Origin: an uncultured Halomonas sp.
Lineage (GTDB): Bacteria > Pseudomonadota > Gammaproteobacteria > Pseudomonadales > Halomonadaceae
NCBI RefSeq assembly: GCF_947493865.1
Contig: NZ_CANLTC010000008.1
Location: forward strand, 98,181 to 162,180
Direction: 5' to 3'
Length of the DNA stretch: 64,000 nucleotides
Shown here: piece by piece, positions 17,985 to 27,755 of the stretch
Numbering within the stretch: the first letter of the stretch is position 1
How the letters are laid out: the number at the start of each line of letters is the position of its first letter
The notes under the pieces: generated by a model
The model's database searches: none
What the model was told of the DNA's origin: nothing
The model's input: the letters and a program-made list of their open reading frames with translations, nothing else
Program-made: the position numbers and the translations under genes

Positions 17985-17991
17985 GAGGACG

Positions 17992-19800
17992 ATGACAATG
18001 CGCATGCTGGTTGCCGGAATGTTGATGTTTTTCCTGCTCGGGGCATCTAGTGGTGGCTGGGCTCAGGAGACAAACGGAAACGGTGTCGAAGGAAGCGACG
18101 AGGCCGACGTGCGCCTGGTCGTCGATGTATCCGGCAGCATGAAACAAAACGATCCCAATCGGTTGGGAAATAGCGCACTCGAGTTATTGGTCTCCTTGCT
18201 ACCCACCGGCGTTACAGGAGGGCTATGGACGTTCGGGAGCGAGGTGAACAACCCGCTACCCGCCTCGACGGTCGATTCGGCATGGCGCCAGCGGGCGTTG
18301 GCGCTCAAGCCCGAGCTGTCCAATTATCAACAGTTCACCGATATCGAACGTGCGGTACGGGAAACCGTTCAGGCAGGGGCGAATGGGACAAGACGAAATC
18401 TGATTCTGTTCACCGATGGCGTCGTCGATATTCCTGCCAATGGCAACGATAAACGCCAACAGGACGCCGCCTCTCGCAAGCGGTTGTTGAACGAGTTGAT
18501 CCCCAGGCTCGCCAAGGAAGGCGTCGTCATTCATACCATCGCCTTCTCGCCGGGTGTGGATCAGTCCCTGGCGCGGCAAATGGCGGGCAAGACGGGTGGG
18601 CTTGCCGTGGTCGCCGAAACCCCCGAGGCCTTGTTGCGTGCTTTCCTGGACGTGGTCGATCGTATTTTTCCCGTCGATCAAGTGCCTTTGGCAGATGGCC
18701 ATTTTGCAATCGACGATCACATCGATGGCTTTTCAGCGCTCTTGTTTCATGGACCCAGTGCAACGCCATTGACGCTGATCGGCCCCAATGGCGAGCGCTA
18801 TACTGCCGAGAACCATCCGGATAACGTTCGCTGGCAGGCGCAGGATCGCTTCGACATCATCACCGTGCCTCAGCCGAAGACAGGCCAATGGCGCATTGAA
18901 GGCCCCATGGGTGAGGGGAGTCGCATCAATATCGATTCGTCTTTATCCTTGCGTAGCGCCGAATTACCCACGGAACTCTACATGGATTTCGTCACTCGGC
19001 TCGAAGCCTGGGTGGAAGGGCAAGGCGCTCTCAAAAAACCGGATGGGAAGCCTGCCGATCTGACACTTCGTGCCGAGCTTGAAAATGGGCAAGGGCAAAC
19101 CGTTCGCTCGGTGAAACTGACCTCCGACAACGGACATTTTTCAGGGAACCTGCCAGCGCCGGATTTCGTCGGTAACGCTCGCTTGTCGTTGATGGCGAGC
19201 AGTGATGGTTTCCAGCGCCTGCGTCAGCAAGCGGTCAATGTACTGCCAGCAGTCAGTGCACAGGTCGATCAACCCGCTACCCGGGTCAAGCTGCAAGCGG
19301 AGTATCCGCTTTTAAGCGATGCCAACACGCGTATAAAAGCACAGCTGCAAGGTGAAGAGCTTCCTGTGGTTACCGTCGATTCGACGAAGTGGCGTATCGA
19401 GTTGCCGGAACTCGATCCGGCTATCGCGCTGCCGCTTCGTTTGACGGCCATCGTCACCCTGGGTAGTGAAACCCGCGTTCTCGAATTGCCGACATTGACG
19501 CTCAATGACGACGCGCGCAGAGGCCTGGGTGATGCCAGTCTGGACCGCCAAGGGCTTAGCGGCGAGCGTATGGAAGAGACTCCCGCTGATGCCAAGCCGG
19601 ATGCCTCCCTTGCAGACAAGCTCAACACGAAGCTAAGCCGTATCGCCAACACGGTGCCGCGTCTGATGCGGGAGCATTATGACGATCCCGCGGGATGGCT
19701 GGCGATTGCCGCCGGCATCATCTTGCTGTGCATCGTTGCATTATGGCGCCGCCGCGCCACTCACCGGCGTCGTCGGCAGAGAGAGGAGCCGCATGTGTGA
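17992..19800 (+). CDS. VWA domain protein with signal peptide and C-terminal membrane anchor
   Basis: 602 residues. A signal peptide (about 1-24, ending GGWAQ) leads into a von Willebrand A domain (about 38-230). The MIDAS metal site is complete: DVSGSM (Asp45, Ser47, Ser49), a Thr near FTDIERAV and Asp in LFTDGVVD. About 270 residues of beta-rich extracytoplasmic sequence follow. Near the C-terminus GWLAIAAGIILLCIVAL spans the membrane and leaves an Arg-rich cytosolic tail. This fits a protein that binds a partner in the periplasm. No partner is known. It overlaps the next gene by eight bases. Confidence 0.85.
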   Translation: MTMRMLVAGMLMFFLLGASSGGWAQETNGNGVEGSDEADVRLVVDVSGSMKQNDPNRLGNSALELLVSLLPTGVTGGLWTFGSEVNNPLPASTVDSAWRQRALALKPELSNYQQFTDIERAVRETVQAGANGTRRNLILFTDGVVDIPANGNDKRQQDAASRKRLLNELIPRLAKEGVVIHTIAFSPGVDQSLARQMAGKTGGLAVVAETPEALLRAFLDVVDRIFPVDQVPLADGHFAIDDHIDGFSALLFHGPSATPLTLIGPNGERYTAENHPDNVRWQAQDRFDIITVPQPKTGQWRIEGPMGEGSRINIDSSLSLRSAELPTELYMDFVTRLEAWVEGQGALKKPDGKPADLTLRAELENGQGQTVRSVKLTSDNGHFSGNLPAPDFVGNARLSLMASSDGFQRLRQQAVNVLPAVSAQVDQPATRVKLQAEYPLLSDANTRIKAQLQGEELPVVTVDSTKWRIELPELDPAIALPLRLTAIVTLGSETRVLELPTLTLNDDARRGLGDASLDRQGLSGERMEETPADAKPDASLADKLNTKLSRIANTVPRLMREHYDDPAGWLAIAAGIILLCIVALWRRRATHRRRRQREEPHV

Positions 19801-20581
19801 ACTGCTTGGCATGAGCGCCAATGTACCCACGGACATCTGTTTCAGCTTCAGTGGTTTTTTGCGTCGTGGCGGGGACACCGGACCCCATGGCGACGGCTGG
19901 GGCATTGCCTTTTATGAGCAGGGCGGCTATCGCGAATTCCGGGACCCTCATCCCTCCTCCGCATCCCCCATTGCCCGCTTGATCTGCGACTATCCAATCA
20001 AGTCGAACATCGTGATCAGCCATATTCGCCAGGCTAATGTCGGGGGTGTCGGGCTGGCCAACACCCACCCCTATACGCGAGAGATGTGGGGGCGCCAGTG
20101 GTGCTATGCCCACAATGGCCAGCTCGAAGATTGGCAAGCGCTCGAATTGTCGTTCTATCGTCCGGTGGGCAGTACCGACAGCGAACATGCGTTCTGCTGG
20201 CTGTTAGGCGAACTACGCCAGCAATTCCCCGAGCCACCGGAAAATCCCGAACCGCTGTGGGCAGCGCTTCATCGGCTTTGCGAGCGATTGAGAACCCTGG
20301 GCGTATTCAATCTGCTTCTTTCCGACGGTGAGTATCTTTACTGTTTCTGTTCGACGAAGCTCGTCCATATCACGCGGCGGGCACCCTTTGGTAAGGCACA
20401 ATTGCGCGATGCGGATCTGGTCGTCGACTTCGTGGAGCACACGACCTGCAATGACATCGTATCGGTGATTGCAACGGAGGCGTTGACCGACAACGAGGCA
20501 TGGTTGCGAATGGCGCCGGGAGAGTTGCTGGTATGGCGCCAGGGGGAGGTACTGGCCCGTTATTCCCCCGGCGATTCATAG
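19793..20581 (+). CDS. Class II glutamine amidotransferase (YafJ-like)
   Basis: 262 residues from the ATG at 19793, giving MCELLGMSAN with the required Cys2 nucleophile once Met is removed. GAGGAG lies upstream. Further class II features are GDGWGIAFYEQ, SHIRQAN and the NTHPY and HNGQL segments that bind glutamine. It releases ammonia from glutamine, but the domain is alone, so the acceptor is not known. The start overlaps the VWA gene end, so translation is probably coupled. Confidence 0.88.
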   Translation: MCELLGMSANVPTDICFSFSGFLRRGGDTGPHGDGWGIAFYEQGGYREFRDPHPSSASPIARLICDYPIKSNIVISHIRQANVGGVGLANTHPYTREMWGRQWCYAHNGQLEDWQALELSFYRPVGSTDSEHAFCWLLGELRQQFPEPPENPEPLWAALHRLCERLRTLGVFNLLLSDGEYLYCFCSTKLVHITRRAPFGKAQLRDADLVVDFVEHTTCNDIVSVIATEALTDNEAWLRMAPGELLVWRQGEVLARYSPGDS

Positions 20582-20594
20582 AGCAGACAGATTA

Positions 20595-20608
20595 TAAACC
20601 ATGGTTTC
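20595..20608. promoter_or_regulatory. PsrA-like operator upstream of fadD
   Basis: TAAACCATGGTTTC contains the perfect 12-base palindrome AAACCATGGTTT and matches the PsrA pattern (G/C)AAAC-N4-GTTT(G/C) except for the first base. It lies about 140 bases before the fadD start. A related half site, CAAACGCTAACG, follows at 20650-20661. Confidence 0.5.
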
Positions 20609-20748
20609 AAGCGGGTGTTTTAAAGTAGTCGACGCTGTTAGGCTAATATCAAACGCTAACGCTCCTCCAGGTGCGCTTTTCAAGCACGACCCGGTCGGAG
20701 CAACAACAAGAAATCGCTGTCGAGCGAGAGAACTGCGGGGAGTTGCCC

Positions 20749-22431
20749 ATGAGCCAGAACACCAATGAATCCATCCTGTCGGGTCCACCTCTCGAAGGGA
20801 TGGACGCCTACACATCGGTGATGGATATCTTCCATGCCTCGGTCGAGCGTTTTTCCGACAAGCCCGCCTTCAGTTGCATGGGCCAAGTGTTGACCTACCG
20901 AGAGCTGGATCGTCTTTCCGCAGACTTTGCCGCCTGGCTGCAGCATGAAACCGACCTCGAGCCCGGCGACCGGATTGCCATTCAGCTACCCAATGTCCTG
21001 CAATTTCCGGTAGCGGTATTCGGCGCACTGCGTGCCGGTCTGGTGGTGGTCAACACCAACCCGCTCTACACGGAGCGGGAGATGCAGCATCAGTTCGGCG
21101 ACTCCGGGGCCAAGGCGGTTGTCATCCTCGCCAATGTCGCGGACAAGCTGGAGCGTATTCTCGAGCGTACCAGCATCAAGCACATCGTGGTCACCGAGAT
21201 TGGTGATCTGCATGGGTTCCCCAAGCGTCTGGTGATCAATGCAGTGGTCAAGTACGTCAAGAAAATGGTGCCGCGCTATTCATTGCCCGGTCGGACAGGC
21301 TTCCGGCAAGCCCTGGAGAAAGGCCGTAAACGTGAGCACAGCGATGTCCCGCGTAACCCGGAGGATACCGCGGCGTTGCAATATACCGGCGGCACCACCG
21401 GTTTGGCCAAGGGTGCAATGCTTACGCATACCAATCTTATTGCCAATATGTTGCAAGCGCGGTTACTGATGTCAGGCGTATTCGACGAGGGCTGCGAAAC
21501 CATCGTGGCGCCGTTGCCGGTTTATCACATCTATACATTTACCGTAAATTGCCTGCTGATGATGGATACGGGCAATCACACCGTATTGATTACCAACCCA
21601 CGGGACATCAACGGCTTCATCAAGACCTTGAAGTCGATCAAGTACACCGGTTTCGTCGGGCTCAATACCCTGTTCAATGCTTTGTGCAATCGCGAGGACT
21701 TTCGCGCGCTGGATTTCTCTTCCTTGAAGTTGACCATCTCCGGTGGCATGGCCCTGACCAAGGCGGTGGCCAAGCGCTGGGAAGAGGTGACCGGTTGCCC
21801 GGTAACCGAAGGCTACGGGCTGACCGAAACCTCCCCGATCGTCTCCTTCAACCCGCCGGAGGCGATTCAACTGGGCACCATTGGCAAGCCGGTGTCGGGA
21901 ACCTCGGTCAAGGTCATCGACGAAGATGACAGGAGTTTGCCTCTGGGTGAGATAGGGGAACTCTGTGTGAAAGGCCCCCAGGTGATGAAAGGCTATTGGC
22001 AGCGCCCGCAAGACACCGCCAAGGTGATCGACGATGAAGGCTGGCTACGTACCGGCGACGTCGCGGTGCTGCAAGAGGATGGCTATATCCGCATCGTCGA
22101 TCGCAAGAAGGACATGATCATCGTCTCCGGTTTCAACGTCTATCCCAATGAGATCGAGGACGTGGTCGTGACCCATCCCGAGGTGATCGAGGCGGCTGCT
22201 GTCGGCGTGCCCGACGACACCAACGGTGAAACCATCAAGCTCTTCGTGGTCGCGCGCAACCCGAATCTGGATGCCGAGACGCTACGCGCCTGGTGCCGCA
22301 AGGAGCTGGCCGCCTACAAGGTGCCCAAGCTGGTCGAGTTTCGCGATGAGCTGCCCAAGACCAATGTGGGCAAGGTACTGCGGCGGGAGCTTCGTGAAGA
22401 CAAGGGAGAAGCAACCCTATCGGCGCGATGA
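20749..22431 (+). CDS. fadD: Long-chain fatty acid--CoA ligase
   Basis: 560 residues from the ATG at 20749 (GGGGAG six bases upstream). The AMP-forming signature is YTGGTTGLAKGAM (about 211-223), with EGYGLTETSP, the hinge aspartate in YIRIVDRKKDMI and the catalytic Lys in NVGKVLRREL. It activates imported fatty acids to acyl-CoA at the inner membrane, feeding beta-oxidation. Regulation by fatty acids through the upstream PsrA-like box is plausible. Confidence 0.92.
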   Translation: MSQNTNESILSGPPLEGMDAYTSVMDIFHASVERFSDKPAFSCMGQVLTYRELDRLSADFAAWLQHETDLEPGDRIAIQLPNVLQFPVAVFGALRAGLVVVNTNPLYTEREMQHQFGDSGAKAVVILANVADKLERILERTSIKHIVVTEIGDLHGFPKRLVINAVVKYVKKMVPRYSLPGRTGFRQALEKGRKREHSDVPRNPEDTAALQYTGGTTGLAKGAMLTHTNLIANMLQARLLMSGVFDEGCETIVAPLPVYHIYTFTVNCLLMMDTGNHTVLITNPRDINGFIKTLKSIKYTGFVGLNTLFNALCNREDFRALDFSSLKLTISGGMALTKAVAKRWEEVTGCPVTEGYGLTETSPIVSFNPPEAIQLGTIGKPVSGTSVKVIDEDDRSLPLGEIGELCVKGPQVMKGYWQRPQDTAKVIDDEGWLRTGDVAVLQEDGYIRIVDRKKDMIIVSGFNVYPNEIEDVVVTHPEVIEAAAVGVPDDTNGETIKLFVVARNPNLDAETLRAWCRKELAAYKVPKLVEFRDELPKTNVGKVLRRELREDKGEATLSAR

Positions 22432-22466
22432 ATACGAACGATTAGGCTACCTCGCCATCGAAGCGA

Positions 22467-22472
22467 TATAAT
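22467..22472 (+). promoter_or_regulatory. Candidate -10 element for hrpA
   Basis: A perfect TATAAT, 63 bases before the TTG start of hrpA. The -35 is poor (TTAGGC at 22442-22447 with a 19-base spacer). A 7-bp hairpin, TTTGCCC with GGGCAAA (22479-22503), lies in the presumed leader. Confidence 0.4.
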
Positions 22473-22534
22473 GATTTCTTTGCCCTGGCCTTGCCGGGGC
22501 AAACTGTCTCATATCATCTCCAACGAGGTTGTCC

Positions 22535-25500
22535 TTGAGCAGTACGCTCTCATCTTCTTCCGCAGACCTACACGCCGAACTGATTGCCCTCAAGGCGCGA
22601 CTCGACGATTGCCTGTTGCAAGACGCTGTGAAACTGAAGCCGCGTCTAGACGGGCTCGAGCGCCGTGCGCAGCAGGGCAAGCCCGTGGATAGGGGGCTTG
22701 CGGAGATCACCCAGCGTCTGCAAGCTTCCCAGGAAAAGCTCTCTCTGCGGCGCAGCCAGACCGTCAGCCTGAACTATCCACCGGCGCTTCCCGTGGTCGA
22801 GCATCGGGAAGAATTGCTCGAGGCTCTCGCGTCGCATCAGGTCGTCGTCGTGGCGGGGGAGACCGGCTCCGGCAAGACCACCCAGCTGCCCAAGATGTGT
22901 CTTGAGCTTGGGCTGGGCCGGCGTGGACTGATCGGCCATACCCAGCCACGCCGGCTGGCGGCACGCTCCGTGGCCACCCGGTTGGCGGAAGAGCTGGAAG
23001 TACCCCTTGGGGAACAGGTCGGCTATCAGATCCGCTTCACGGATCAGACCAATGAGCGCACCCTGGTCAAGTTGATGACCGACGGCATCCTGCTGGCGGA
23101 AACTCAGCGAGATCCGGATCTCAGCCGCTACGAAGCGATCATCATCGACGAGGCTCACGAGCGTAGCCTCAACATCGATTTTCTGCTGGGCTATCTCAAG
23201 CGTCTGATGGCTAGGCGTTCTGATCTCAAGATCATCATCACCTCGGCGACGATCGACGTGGAACGCTTCGCTGCCCATTTCGCCACGCAGATCTCCCGGA
23301 AAGAATCGAAGCCGGCGCCGGTGGTGCAGGTCTCCGGCCGCACCTATCCGGTAGAGGTTCATTACCGACCCCTGGTACGCGAGGCTGACGATGAAGAGGA
23401 TCGCACCCTGCAGGAAGGCATTCTGCATGCCATGGAGGAGATCGAGGCCGTCGAGCGGGAAAAGCGCTGGTTCAATGGCCCGCGGGATGTGCTGGTCTTC
23501 CTGCCCGGTGAGCGGGAGATACGCGAGACCGCCGACACGCTGCGTCGTGCGGATCTCAGGCATACGGAAGTGTTGCCACTTTATGCGCGGCTGTCGAACG
23601 CGGAGCAGAACCGGGTATTTCAGTCTCACACCGGGCGGCGCATCGTGTTGTCGACCAACGTGGCGGAAACCTCCCTCACGGTGCCGGGGATTCGCTATGT
23701 GATCGATCCGGGGCTGGTGCGCATCAGCCGCTACAGTTACCGGGCCAAGGTGCAGCGCCTGCCCATCGAACCGGTGAGCCAGGCCAGTGCGGACCAGCGC
23801 AAGGGCCGTTGCGGGCGTATTGCCGAAGGCCTGTGCATTCGCCTGTACAGCGAGGAAGATTTCCTTGCCCGGCCAGAGTTCACCGAGCCGGAGATACAGC
23901 GCACCAACCTGGCCTCGGTCATCCTGTCGATGCTCTCCTTGAAGCTGGGGGATATCGCGGCGTTTCCCTTCGTCGACGCGCCAGATTCACGCTTCATCAA
24001 GGATGGCTTTCGTCTGTTGTTCGAACTCGGTGCCGTGGATGAGGGCAACCGACTGACGACAACCGGCCGGCGATTGGCGCGATTGCCCATCGACCCGCGA
24101 CTGGCACGCATGGTACTGGCCGGCGCCGAGGGTGAGTGCCTGCGGGAGGTACTTGTGGTGGTCAGTGCGCTATCGGTACAGGACCCTCGGGAGCGCCCGG
24201 CGGAGAAGCGTCAGGCCGCGGATCAGGCGCACAAGCGCTGGGACGATCCGGATTCGGATTTCGTCGCCTGGCTCAATCTATGGGCGGGATTCGAGAGCGC
24301 TCGCGAGGATCTCTCCGGCAACCAGCTGCGACGCTGGTGCCGTGAGCACTACATCAACTACATGCGTGTGCGGGAATGGCACGATACCTATCGTCAGTTG
24401 CGTCTACTGCTGCGGGATATGGAGATTCATCTGCCGGCGGCACCCCAACCGGTGGCAGCCGATGCAGAAAAGGCGGATGAAGCGGACCACGCCGCGCTCA
24501 AGCAGCAGCATGTTCGACTGCACCAGGCGCTATTGACAGGGCTTCTGTCCAACATCGGCCAGTTCATCGAAAATCGGGAATATCTGGGGGCGCGCAATCG
24601 CCGTTTCATGATTCATCCGGGATCGGGATTGGCCAAGAAGACGCCGAAATGGATCATGGCCGGGGAACTGGTCGAAACCTCACGACTCTTCGCACGTCAG
24701 GCGGCTCGTATCCAGCCGGAGTGGATCGAGCCTCTGGCGGGGCAACTGACCAAACGCAGCTACAGCGAACCTCATTGGGAAATGAAACGTGCCCAGGTGG
24801 TGGCCTTCGAACAGGTGACTCTGTTCGGCTTGCCGATCGTTTCCCGGCGCAAGGTGCACTACGGGCCGATTGCGCCGCAAGAGTCGCGAGAGATCTTCAT
24901 CCGTCGCGCGCTGGTCGAAGGCGAATATCGGACCAAGGCCGAGTTCTTTGCCTTCAACCGCGCCCTGATCGATGAGGTGGAAAACCTTGAAGATCGGGCG
25001 CGAAAGCGCGATATTCTGGTTGATGAAGAAACACTGTTCGATTTCTACGACCAACTGCTGCCCGAGGGCATTGTCAATGGCCAGGGGTTCGAGCACTGGC
25101 GCCGCCGGGCAGAGGCCGACGATCCGGACATACTGAAGCTCGACAAGGCGACGCTGCTGGCCCGCAGTGTCGATGACATCAGCGATACGCAGTATCCGGA
25201 CGAACTGGTGCTGAACGGTGTGAGCTACCCGTTGAGCTATCATTTTGCGCCGGATGCCGAGGATGATGGGGTGACCATGACCGTACCGGCCGCCATGTTG
25301 TCGCAACTGCCGCGCCATCGGCTCGATTGGCTGGTGCCTGGGCTGTTACGGGAAAAATGTATCGCCCTGCTCAAGTCGCTGCCCAAGGCGGTGCGTCGCC
25401 AGGTCGTGCCGATTCCGGATTGGGTCGATGCGGCGCTCGCAACCCTGACACCGGCCAACGTGCCGCTGACCGAGGCGCTGGGTGAGTTCCTGCGAGTCAA

Positions 25501-26569
25501 GACCGGCTTGCGGCTGACGCCGGAGGACTGGCGAACCGAGCAATTGGCACCGCATCTGAGCATGAATCTCAAGGTGGTGGATCACGAGGGGCAATTTCTA
25601 GGCCAAGGGCGCGATCTATCGGCCCTCGAACAGCGCTTCTCAGAGGCCGCAAGAGCCGGCGCCCAAGCATTGAGTGAAACCACCGATGTCACGGAAGAGG
25701 TGGAAGGATTGCCCGCAACGCCGTTGCCAGAATCCTATTCCACCGTACAGGCGGGTATTAGGGTGGCGGCCTATCCCGCCTTGACCGAAGGCAAGTCCCG
25801 GAACGATGGTACCCAGGCCTTGGCGCTTACGCTGTTCGATCATCCCGATCGCGCCCGAGAGGCGCATAGGCAGGGCATCAAACGCCTGGCCATGCAGCGC
25901 TTGCCGGATCAGGTGAAGGCACTCAAGCACCTCAAGGGGGTGGATCGCTGCGCCCTGTTGTTTGCAAAGATCGGCAGCAAAGCGCACCTGATCGAGGATC
26001 TGGTCGAGGCGGTTTTCCTGCATGAGATTGCCTTCGATCCGCTGCCGCGCTCCCAGGAGAATTTCGAGGCGCGATTGGCAGCGCAGCGCGACAAGCTGGT
26101 GCCCTATGGCGAATCCCTGATCGGTACGCTGCACAAGGCACTGGAGGGCCATCTGGCGGTGACCCGGGCGTTGAAGGGTAATCTCAGTATGGCCCTGGCA
26201 CTGGTGTACGGTGATCTAAAAGCCCAGATGCAGCGGTTGGTGCACCCTGGTTTCATCAGTGAAGCCGGCGACTGGCTCAAGGAATATCCGCGCTACATGC
26301 AGGCGGCGCAGATTCGTCTCGAAAAGGCCCCACGGGAGCGCATGCGCGACCAGATGCTGATGCAGCAGGTACAGGATTTCGAGTCACGCCTGGCCAACCG
26401 TCGCAAGGCCCATCAACAACATGATGGCGAAATTATAGCGCTCGATGAATTTGGCTGGTGGCTGGAAGAGCTTCGGGTATCGCTATTCGCCCAGCAGTTG
26501 GGCACTCGTGAACCGGTCTCGGTCAAGCGTCTCGAACGCAGCTGGGCCGAGATTGCCGGTCGGGGATGA
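22535..26569 (+). CDS. hrpA: ATP-dependent RNA helicase HrpA
   Basis: 1344 residues, slightly longer than the E. coli protein. Walker A is GETGSGKTTQLPK (about 108-120), the DEAH box is at about 205-208 (IIDEAHERS), motif III is TSATI, and motif VI is QRKGRCGR. HA2, OB-fold and a long C-terminal domain follow. HrpA splits collided, stalled ribosomes on mRNA. A TTG at 22535 is chosen as start because GAGG lies six bases before it; the earlier in-frame TTG at 22529 touches the ribosome binding site. It is followed by a separate KAS III gene. Confidence 0.94.
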   Translation: MSSTLSSSSADLHAELIALKARLDDCLLQDAVKLKPRLDGLERRAQQGKPVDRGLAEITQRLQASQEKLSLRRSQTVSLNYPPALPVVEHREELLEALASHQVVVVAGETGSGKTTQLPKMCLELGLGRRGLIGHTQPRRLAARSVATRLAEELEVPLGEQVGYQIRFTDQTNERTLVKLMTDGILLAETQRDPDLSRYEAIIIDEAHERSLNIDFLLGYLKRLMARRSDLKIIITSATIDVERFAAHFATQISRKESKPAPVVQVSGRTYPVEVHYRPLVREADDEEDRTLQEGILHAMEEIEAVEREKRWFNGPRDVLVFLPGEREIRETADTLRRADLRHTEVLPLYARLSNAEQNRVFQSHTGRRIVLSTNVAETSLTVPGIRYVIDPGLVRISRYSYRAKVQRLPIEPVSQASADQRKGRCGRIAEGLCIRLYSEEDFLARPEFTEPEIQRTNLASVILSMLSLKLGDIAAFPFVDAPDSRFIKDGFRLLFELGAVDEGNRLTTTGRRLARLPIDPRLARMVLAGAEGECLREVLVVVSALSVQDPRERPAEKRQAADQAHKRWDDPDSDFVAWLNLWAGFESAREDLSGNQLRRWCREHYINYMRVREWHDTYRQLRLLLRDMEIHLPAAPQPVAADAEKADEADHAALKQQHVRLHQALLTGLLSNIGQFIENREYLGARNRRFMIHPGSGLAKKTPKWIMAGELVETSRLFARQAARIQPEWIEPLAGQLTKRSYSEPHWEMKRAQVVAFEQVTLFGLPIVSRRKVHYGPIAPQESREIFIRRALVEGEYRTKAEFFAFNRALIDEVENLEDRARKRDILVDEETLFDFYDQLLPEGIVNGQGFEHWRRRAEADDPDILKLDKATLLARSVDDISDTQYPDELVLNGVSYPLSYHFAPDAEDDGVTMTVPAAMLSQLPRHRLDWLVPGLLREKCIALLKSLPKAVRRQVVPIPDWVDAALATLTPANVPLTEALGEFLRVKTGLRLTPEDWRTEQLAPHLSMNLKVVDHEGQFLGQGRDLSALEQRFSEAARAGAQALSETTDVTEEVEGLPATPLPESYSTVQAGIRVAAYPALTEGKSRNDGTQALALTLFDHPDRAREAHRQGIKRLAMQRLPDQVKALKHLKGVDRCALLFAKIGSKAHLIEDLVEAVFLHEIAFDPLPRSQENFEARLAAQRDKLVPYGESLIGTLHKALEGHLAVTRALKGNLSMALALVYGDLKAQMQRLVHPGFISEAGDWLKEYPRYMQAAQIRLEKAPRERMRDQMLMQQVQDFESRLANRRKAHQQHDGEIIALDEFGWWLEELRVSLFAQQLGTREPVSVKRLERSWAEIAGRG

Positions 26570-26627
26570 TTGAAATCTCGAGAACAGAGGCGAAGGCCAT
26601 TGGCCGGTCGCCGCCAGGAGAGAACCA

Positions 26628-27755
26628 ATGACACATGCGGTGATTACCGGCACGGGGCTTTACACCCCGGAGCATGCCATCGACAACGATGCGCTGGTAG
26701 CGTCCTTCAATACCTGGGTCGACAAGGAGAATGCACGCCACGCGGATGCCATCGAGCGTGGCGAACGTGAGCCGTTGGCCCATTCCAGTACGGAATTCAT
26801 CGTCAAGGCCTCGGGGATTCACAGCCGCTACGTGCTGGATGCCGAAGGCATTCTCGATCCTGAGCGCATGCGTCCGCGTTTGCCGCAACGTGGCAACGAT
26901 GAAAACTCTATCCAGTGCGAGATGGGCATCGCCGCAGCTCGGGAAGCCCTCGATCGCGCCCGGGTCGAGGCCGGCGATATCGACTTGCTGATCGTCGCCT
27001 GCTCCAATCTCGAGCGCTCCTATCCGGCGGTTGCCGTGGAATTGCAGGCCGCCCTGGGCACTGGGGGCTATGCCTTCGACATGAACGTGGCCTGCAGTTC
27101 CGCCACCTTTGCCATCGAAACTGCCGCCAATGCCATCGGCAATGGCAGCGTACGGCGAGCGCTGGTGGTCAACCCGGAAATCTGTTCGGCCCACCTCAAT
27201 TTTCGCGATCGGGACAGCCATTTCATCTTCGGCGATGCCTGTACCGCCATTGTTCTTGAAGCCAATGACGTCGCAGTCGCCGAATCGCGTTTCGAGATCC
27301 TCGGAACGCGCTTGATCACACGCTACTCGAATGCCATTCGCAACAATGCCGGTTTCCTCAATCGAGTGACCGATAGCGATCCTTTGGCCGAGGATAAGTT
27401 GTTCGTCCAGGAAGGACGCCGGGTGTTCAAGGAGGTGTGCCCGATGGTGGCGCAGTTGATCATCGATCATCTGGCCTCCTTGCAGGTGCGCGGCGATCAG
27501 CTTGCGCGTCTGTGGTTGCATCAGGCCAACCAACATATGAATGACTTGATTGCACGGCGGGTATTGGGTGCCGAGCCAGCTCCGGGCCAGGCGCCTGTCA
27601 TTCTTGACCGCTACGCCAACACCAGCTCGGCGGGATCGATCATTGCACTGCATTTACATCAAGATGATCTGATGGACGGCGCCCTGGGTGTCGTGTGCTC
27701 CTTTGGTGCCGGGTACAGTGCCGGCAGTGTCCTCCTACGCAAGGCAAAAAAATGA
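26628..27755 (+). CDS. Beta-ketoacyl-ACP synthase III (FabH2 / PA3286-like)
   Basis: 375 residues, longer than housekeeping FabH. The thiolase-fold triad is present: Cys156 in NVACSSAT, His in WLHQANQHMN and Asn in RYANTSSAGS. From memory it closely resembles P. aeruginosa PA3286, which condenses medium-chain acyl-CoA with malonyl-ACP and so shunts beta-oxidation products into fatty acid synthesis. That fits the nearby fadD, but the substrate here is inferred. It overlaps mlaA by four bases (ATGA). Confidence 0.85.
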   Translation: MTHAVITGTGLYTPEHAIDNDALVASFNTWVDKENARHADAIERGEREPLAHSSTEFIVKASGIHSRYVLDAEGILDPERMRPRLPQRGNDENSIQCEMGIAAAREALDRARVEAGDIDLLIVACSNLERSYPAVAVELQAALGTGGYAFDMNVACSSATFAIETAANAIGNGSVRRALVVNPEICSAHLNFRDRDSHFIFGDACTAIVLEANDVAVAESRFEILGTRLITRYSNAIRNNAGFLNRVTDSDPLAEDKLFVQEGRRVFKEVCPMVAQLIIDHLASLQVRGDQLARLWLHQANQHMNDLIARRVLGAEPAPGQAPVILDRYANTSSAGSIIALHLHQDDLMDGALGVVCSFGAGYSAGSVLLRKAKK

